Positions 59,316 through 64,000 of a stretch of 64,000 nt of DNA are shown piece after piece. Location of the stretch: the NCBI RefSeq assembly GCF_000208745.1, contig NC_030851.1, positions 15,526,638 to 15,590,637 on the forward strand. The letters run 5' to 3'. Under the pieces are notes generated by a model. That model did no database searches. It was not told the origin of the DNA and worked only from the letters and a program-made list of their open reading frames with translations. The stretch is from Theobroma cacao. Lineage: Eukaryota; Streptophyta; Magnoliopsida; Malvales; Malvaceae. The position numbers and the translations under genes were made by a program. Position 1 is the first letter of the stretch; each line of letters begins with the position of its first letter.

Positions 59316-60952
59316 TGTCGGATAAACCATGCAACTGGACATATCATAATTAAGTAATATAATGAAAGTAAAGTTCATTCTCACGGAGAACTTAACTTAA
59401 TCTACTACTATGCTTGCCAAGTACTAAAACTAACACAACCTAATCTTATTCAAATAACCAAATTAAAGATGCATAAAATTAAAACTAAAACTGAAAATAA
59501 CAATAGCAATTTAATTAATTAATCAATCAACCAAAATTCTAGAACCATAATATCCCCTCATTGTTTCATCTGAATTTCTTTTACTCTCCCTTTATTTACT
59601 AGATAGCCTTGAGTTGTTAACCTAGAGTTAGAATTTATTTATAAGTTACCATCGAGTTTCTTATAATATCTTTCTCAACCAATTTACTATATGTCTATGC
59701 AAATTGAAATTAAGAAAGATTCATTAAGAACACTCTAATTTTGGCCACATATAACATATAAGTGTATGTCTATGCTACACGCGAATCAAATCAATCATCT
59801 CATGCAATTAATATTGAACTTACGCTATTTTATCCAAGGTTTACTTTAAACTTTCTCTCTTAGTTCCATTTTAAGTTTCCAAATCAATATAATTGGTGGA
59901 TAATCAATTGTACACATTAAGAACAGGATTGAAATAAACAACTCAAACACTACCAATCATAAGCAAGAAAGAATATTAAAACCTCAAACTACGCATTGGG
60001 TTTAATTGTGATTCTAGATTAAAAAACTTCATTCAACATAATGTATGTAAACATTATTCAAAAAAGTATAAATATTAAAACTAAACAAGAAAGTATAAAG
60101 AAAACTAAAGAAGAAAAGAACTCTAGGTTTTGTCATTCTTTGATATGCAATTCCTCTTTTGAATTCCTTGCCTTCTTGTTAGACTTAAAGCCTCTTTTTC
60201 TTTAGAAAACTCTTGCTTAATTCATGCTAAAACGTCCTCTTGAAAGAGGACTTAAAATAAAGTTTGAGTCCAAGGTAAAATAGAAGTCATAAAGCACCAA
60301 AAGTCTCTTTCCTTCATTGGGCGCTGCGGCGCTTTGACTTGATTATTTTTTTTCTCATTCTTCTTTTAGGTGCCGAGGAGTTGGGTGCTTGGTGGCCATA
60401 GCACTGAGGCTCCTATGCGCCTTGAAGCATCCTTCTCAATTGGGGTGCCATGGCACTAACTCATTCCATGGCCATGGCACTTAAGGCTTTACAATGCTCA
60501 TTCAAGCTTTGTGACACTACTTCAATTTAGACATGATTTTTAACAATTTTATAGGCCGAAATGGGCAAAGTGATAAATAGAAAAGTTGTAGAGTTTCCTG
60601 TTAGATTTCCAATGGTTTAAAAATCATATCAATTTGACTTCTGTAGTGAAAGATATGCTCAAAATACTGATGTATGTGTAGTGAAAGTCTGCACCTTGAA
60701 TGCATCTCCTTCACAAAAAAGGCCTTCTTTTCAAAGCACACCAACAAAAACTTAAATTAACTTAAATAATTACTAAACTTAAATCAAAATAACATAAAAT
60801 AGCCTAACTCAATTGAACCAAATATAATTAAATTAAATTAAATAAATGACTAAAAATGACTAAAACCAACTAATAATTAAGCTAAATTTCAAGAACTTAG
60901 ACAAAATATATTGAAAATTAAGATCAAATAACTCTATAAAATAGAGTTATCA
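59316..60952 (-). repeat. 5' LTR of the Gypsy element
   Basis: TGTCGGATAAACC...GAGTTATCA, 1,637 bp, uninterrupted. A GC-rich block (60,316-60,480) contains GGGCGCTGCGGCGC and repeated CATGGC-type words. Matches the split LTR at 41,443-44,887. Confidence 0.82.
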
Positions 60953-61008
60953 CTTACCTCAGAGCTTTTGAAGATTTAGAGTTTGTTCATACATCATAAC
61001 ATATCAAT

Positions 61009-61049
<41 letters not shown>

Positions 61050-61065
61050 NAACTAATAATACTAA

Positions 61066-61110
<45 letters not shown>

Positions 61111-61734
61111 CATGCTATTCGTCCAATCAACTGATTATATTCAAACACAGTCAACGAGTGATCCTCCTTGGACATAATCAAATCAACATACGGTGGCCAG
61201 CCAACAAAATCAAATCACGCATGGTGCCAAAGCAACTGGTAGAGAGTCAAATCACACACAGTGCCAAAACAATTGGTGGAGGTTTAAATCACGCACAATG
61301 TTGAAGCAGCCAACAGAGGTTCAAATCACACACGGTGTTCAAGCAACTAGCAGAGGTTCAAATCACACATGGTGCTGAAGTAATCAACAATGGTTTAAAT
61401 CATGCACGGTGCTGAAGCAACTGAAGGAGGTTCAAAGTTGCAAGGGCAGGACAACACTGATCCATAAATCAAATCAATGTCCGGAATTCATAATCATCGA
61501 ACGAGCACATCAATATTATCCTAAACCATGAGATCCTCAATATCTGACTTGCATAGGTAATTCAACCTTAATCCCACATAGTTACATATATCGTCAACAA
61601 GTTACTCCCAATTCCAATATAACTTCATATAAATGAATATATGGTAGCTCAATAACCATTTACGACATCTAAATAAGTAACTCACCATTCACAAATTCAA
61701 AAATAGAAATTCCGATCATTAGGAGTTCGAAAGG
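60953..61734. other. Outer LTR segment with microsatellite and tandem repeat
   Basis: Contains (AT)n at about 61,010-61,110 with one N (61,050) and a ~37-bp tandem repeat at 61,205-61,436. No gene; the open frame at 61,193-61,378 is produced by the repeat. Confidence 0.5.
61205..61436. repeat. ~37-bp tandem repeat, about six units
   Basis: Unit: GTTCAAATCACGCACGGTGC followed by TGAAGCAACTGACAGAG with variation. Units start near 61,206, 61,243, 61,280, 61,316, 61,353 and 61,390. Most unit differences are transitions. Confidence 0.8.
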
Positions 61735-63262
61735 TATTGTCGATTTTATCACGTAAGTAGAGTATTAAATCCCACAGAGAATTGTTCCAACTTTTGCTAA
61801 ATACTAAAATTAAAACAACCTAATCTTATTCAAACAACCAAATTAAATTGATTACAAACAAAACTAAAACTAAATAGTAACTAAATTGAATTTAAAAGAT
61901 AATGGGCAAAACTTTACTTGACAAAATTCAATTAATAAAGAGCTTAGGATTACAATATCCTTAACACTTCATCTGAATCCTCTTTCTCTCTCTAAACTTA
62001 CTTTAATGGATTGAGTTGCTAGCCTAGAGTCCCAATTTATTTATAAATCTCTGTCGAGATCCTTATAAAAACATCTGCCTCAATTAATTTACTATATGTC
62101 AACGTAAAGTCAACTGAAGAAAGATTCATTAAGCTTTGGCGTTAATCTTGGCTACATGCGACACATAGGTGTATGTCTATCATATATGCAAATCAGATCA
62201 CCTAATCAACTAAGTAAATTTGAATACATGTTTTTCCATTCATGGCATAATCTAAACTCCCTTCGTCAAGTTGTATTTAGATATCCAAATAAATCTAATT
62301 GGTGATTAAGCAATTAGAAACAATAAACACAAAATTGGAATAAACAATTCATATTCCATAGATAATAAGCAAAAGAGAGATAAAGTATTCAAATTGCATG
62401 TTAAGTTCAATACAATCCCAGAAAAAGCAAATTAGTTCATAATAACTACTGAAAACATCATTAAAATAAAATCAACCTTTAATCCAAGCTAAAGAAAGTG
62501 AGAGAAGAACAAAAGTAGAGAGAGAAACTAAGATTTGAAGCTTTTGAATCTCTAATCTTCTTTGATTTCCCCTTGCTTTCTTGCTTTCTTGATGTCTTCT
62601 TTTCTCTAGAAAAGTTACTCTCAATGCCTTTTAAAAGTGCTTTGAAGAGCCTTCTTTTAAATAGCCCTCAAAGACTTAATGTACTTAAAACTCGAATTTC
62701 AGAGTGTTGGGATATCGACGAGTGCCGTAGCCTCCATTGTTTGGCACTGTGGTGCCCAACTCTCGGGTTTTTATATGAGTGCATTCTTTTCTTGGCACTG
62801 CGAGCTCAAATTTCTAAAACTGTGGTGATAGCTTCTTAGGGATTTTTCTCCATGAGCCTATTCAAACTGGGCAAAATGGTAAAAATGAAAGTTGTAGTCC
62901 TGTCTCTTATCTTTCCAATGCCTTAAAAATCAAGTCATTTGGACTTCCAGAGCGAGAGTTATTCTAGAATTACCAACATAGTATAGCGATGCTAGCTTGC
63001 TATCTTGATTCCTTTACTTCGATTTCCTTCTTTGTTTTGAAGCCGTTTTGATCGTGCACCTTGTAAGAACAACCAAACTAAATTTATAACATAATAAATT
63101 GACTTAACCAACATAAAATCTAGCTAAAATAACTACTTGAAGTAATTAAACTAACTTAAAAGAAACCATTAAAACGTGACAATATCACATCAAAACTTCA
63201 AAGACTTAGCGAATTCCTATGCTCAAAATGTGACAATATAACTCTTTTTCATAGAGTTATCA
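61735..63262 (-). mobile_element. Third solo LTR, AARGG target duplication
   Basis: TATTGTCGATTTT...GAGTTATCA, 1,528 bp, with AAAGG before (61,730-61,734) and AAGGG after (63,263-63,267), one mismatch. The first dinucleotide is TA rather than TG, a likely G-to-A change. Related to the solo LTRs at 36,517 and 42,552, with a GC-rich block at about 62,700-62,825. The open frame at 62,573-62,839 is not a gene. Confidence 0.8.
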
Positions 63263-63999
63263 AAGGGCAACAATATATACATTAGCCACCATATAGCTCA
63301 TACCAAATCAAATAGCACATACATACCTCATTTAAAGGTAGGATTCACAATTCTAATTCACACTAGCCTAGGCACAGTTATTCAAGGCAAACACAACAAT
63401 TGTACTTTACACATTAGCATTTATGCAGATATAGACGTATATGTCATATAGCTCCTACATTCACACTTAAATCCCCACTCACAACGACAATAAGAATTTC
63501 TCCAATGTTTGAAAACTCAATTTTTTCTTCTTGCTCCCAACGGGATTCCAAGCCCGACAATGCCAAAAAACTTCTTTTCCCTCTTAGACAAAACATAAAA
63601 ATTTATACTTAGTATTTCAAATAATTTCTAACATTTCAAACGAGCTCAACTTCCAACTACAACACATAATTTACCTAGTTTCAAGTTCTACAATCAAAAT
63701 ATTCTTAAATTCTTACTTTAAGTGTTGGTTTGAATCACTAATTTCTAGCAATCCAAGGGAAGACAACAACAAAACTGAAGAAAAAAAGAATTTCAAAGTT
63801 GTAAACCGATTAAACCACAAACCAATTGGTGAAAAAGGTTAATCTTACCTTCATTAAGGTTTTTCAAACCCCAAAACTCCTTCAAGCACCAAAATCTAAA
63901 TATGGGACATGGGGTTCAAAAGGGTAGAGCATAAAGGTGTTTCTCTTTTGTTTTCTAAATGGGTGGATTGCCCAAAGTCCTTTTATTTTTGTAAATTTT
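63263..63999. other. Outer LTR continuation to the window edge
   Basis: Noncoding sequence resuming after the solo LTR. A GCCAAAAAACTTCTTTTC string near 63,560 resembles the sequence beside the Gypsy primer-binding site but is too short to call. No gene is visible. Confidence 0.4.
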
Positions 64000-64000
64000 C

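Larger units (their letters stand above)
41443..60952 (-). mobile_element. Nested Gypsy element, gag-PR only (Athila/Tat-like)
   Basis: LTRs of one family lie at 41,443-44,887 (holding a solo LTR) and 59,316-60,952. In the sense (minus) direction the order is 5' LTR, primer-binding site near 59,293-59,305 resembling the tRNA-Asp type, gag, protease-like region, long noncoding stretch, polypurine tract (rc of 44,888-44,900, GTTTTGGGGGTG) and 3' LTR. Without later insertions the internal part is only about 4.2 kb, and I find no reverse transcriptase, RNase H or integrase in it. It therefore looks like a non-autonomous element. The target duplication is unclear: CTTAC follows at 60,953-60,957 and occurs at 41,434-41,438, four bases short of the LTR. 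Confidence 0.75.
40603..63999 (-). mobile_element. Outermost long LTR of TGTCACGATC class (heavily interrupted)
   Basis: It starts TGTCACGATCTAGGCTCGAG inside the Copia gag remnant and matches the layout of the LTR at 5,302 (CGAGGGCC-T-AC/TTGG early on). Its sequence runs 40,603-41,442, resumes at 60,953-61,734, and again at 63,263 to the window edge. In between lie a Gypsy element and a solo LTR. No end is seen in the window. That these three pieces form one LTR is inference from continuity of style and from target duplications of the insertions. Confidence 0.4.

Noticed and set aside
61193..61378. Repetitive peptide frame resembling a short repeat protein
   Set aside because: It is the translation of a 37-bp DNA minisatellite; the repeat period is not a multiple of three across all units.
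63535..63600. Possible Gypsy primer-binding site near the window end
   Set aside because: Only a short match (GACAATGCCAAAAAACTTC) to the sequence at 59,298-59,313; no LTR end beside it.

Overview
This is a slice of a nuclear plant genome, almost certainly a eudicot. It has an intron-rich gene with GT..AG introns and AT-rich intergenic DNA. Plant-type retroelements (Sirevirus-like Copia, Athila/Tat- and Tekay-like Gypsy, plant L1-type LINE with a C-terminal RNase H), a hAT-type DNA element, microsatellites and assembly gaps make up the rest. I cannot name a species from sequence alone. There is one convincing host gene. The rest is transposable-element and satellite DNA.

1-12,545: overlapping long LTR pieces of the type that starts TGTAACACCC or ends GGTCGTGACA. 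These include a solo LTR (5,302-8,859) carrying a hAT-like non-autonomous element (5,376-6,110, perfect 8-bp target duplication). Several of these LTRs contain arrays of palindromes or hairpins. Two inverted copies of a dispersed repeat lie at 4,285-4,790 and 12,063-12,545, and the second abuts the primase promoter.

12,600-20,405: the DNA primase large subunit gene (PRIM2/p58 orthologue), 19 exons on the + strand. The deduced protein is 453 residues with an open frame and the four Fe-S cysteines, so the gene looks intact. The promoter contains an E2F-like site.

20,406-30,350: AT-rich DNA, then a tandem array of ~250-bp units into which a ~5.9-kb LINE inserted (23,851-29,784, 15-bp target duplication). 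The LINE is full length in layout but dead, with many stops.

30,850-34,930: two further antisense LINE 3' fragments, separated by an AT microsatellite with a gap and a diverged tandem duplication.

34,933-63,999+: a nested stack of LTR elements. A Tat/Ogre-like LTR with its primer-binding site is interrupted by a solo LTR. A Copia gag remnant follows and is interrupted by a long TGTCACGATC-class LTR. That LTR is interrupted by a minus-strand Gypsy element (41,443-60,952) that retains gag and protease but shows no reverse transcriptase or integrase. One Gypsy LTR carries a solo LTR (42,552-44,389), and its gag is split by a ~10.2-kb Sirevirus-like Copia element (48,309-58,553) with an extra ORF after RNase H. 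A third solo LTR (61,735-63,262) sits in the outermost LTR.

The most unusual signal I found is in the Tat/Ogre-like LTR at 35.8-36.4 kb. Three diverged tandem units keep hairpins through paired (compensatory) base changes. The second is that several unrelated LTR families here each carry their own array of palindromes. I saw no CRISPR array, operon or clear RNA gene.
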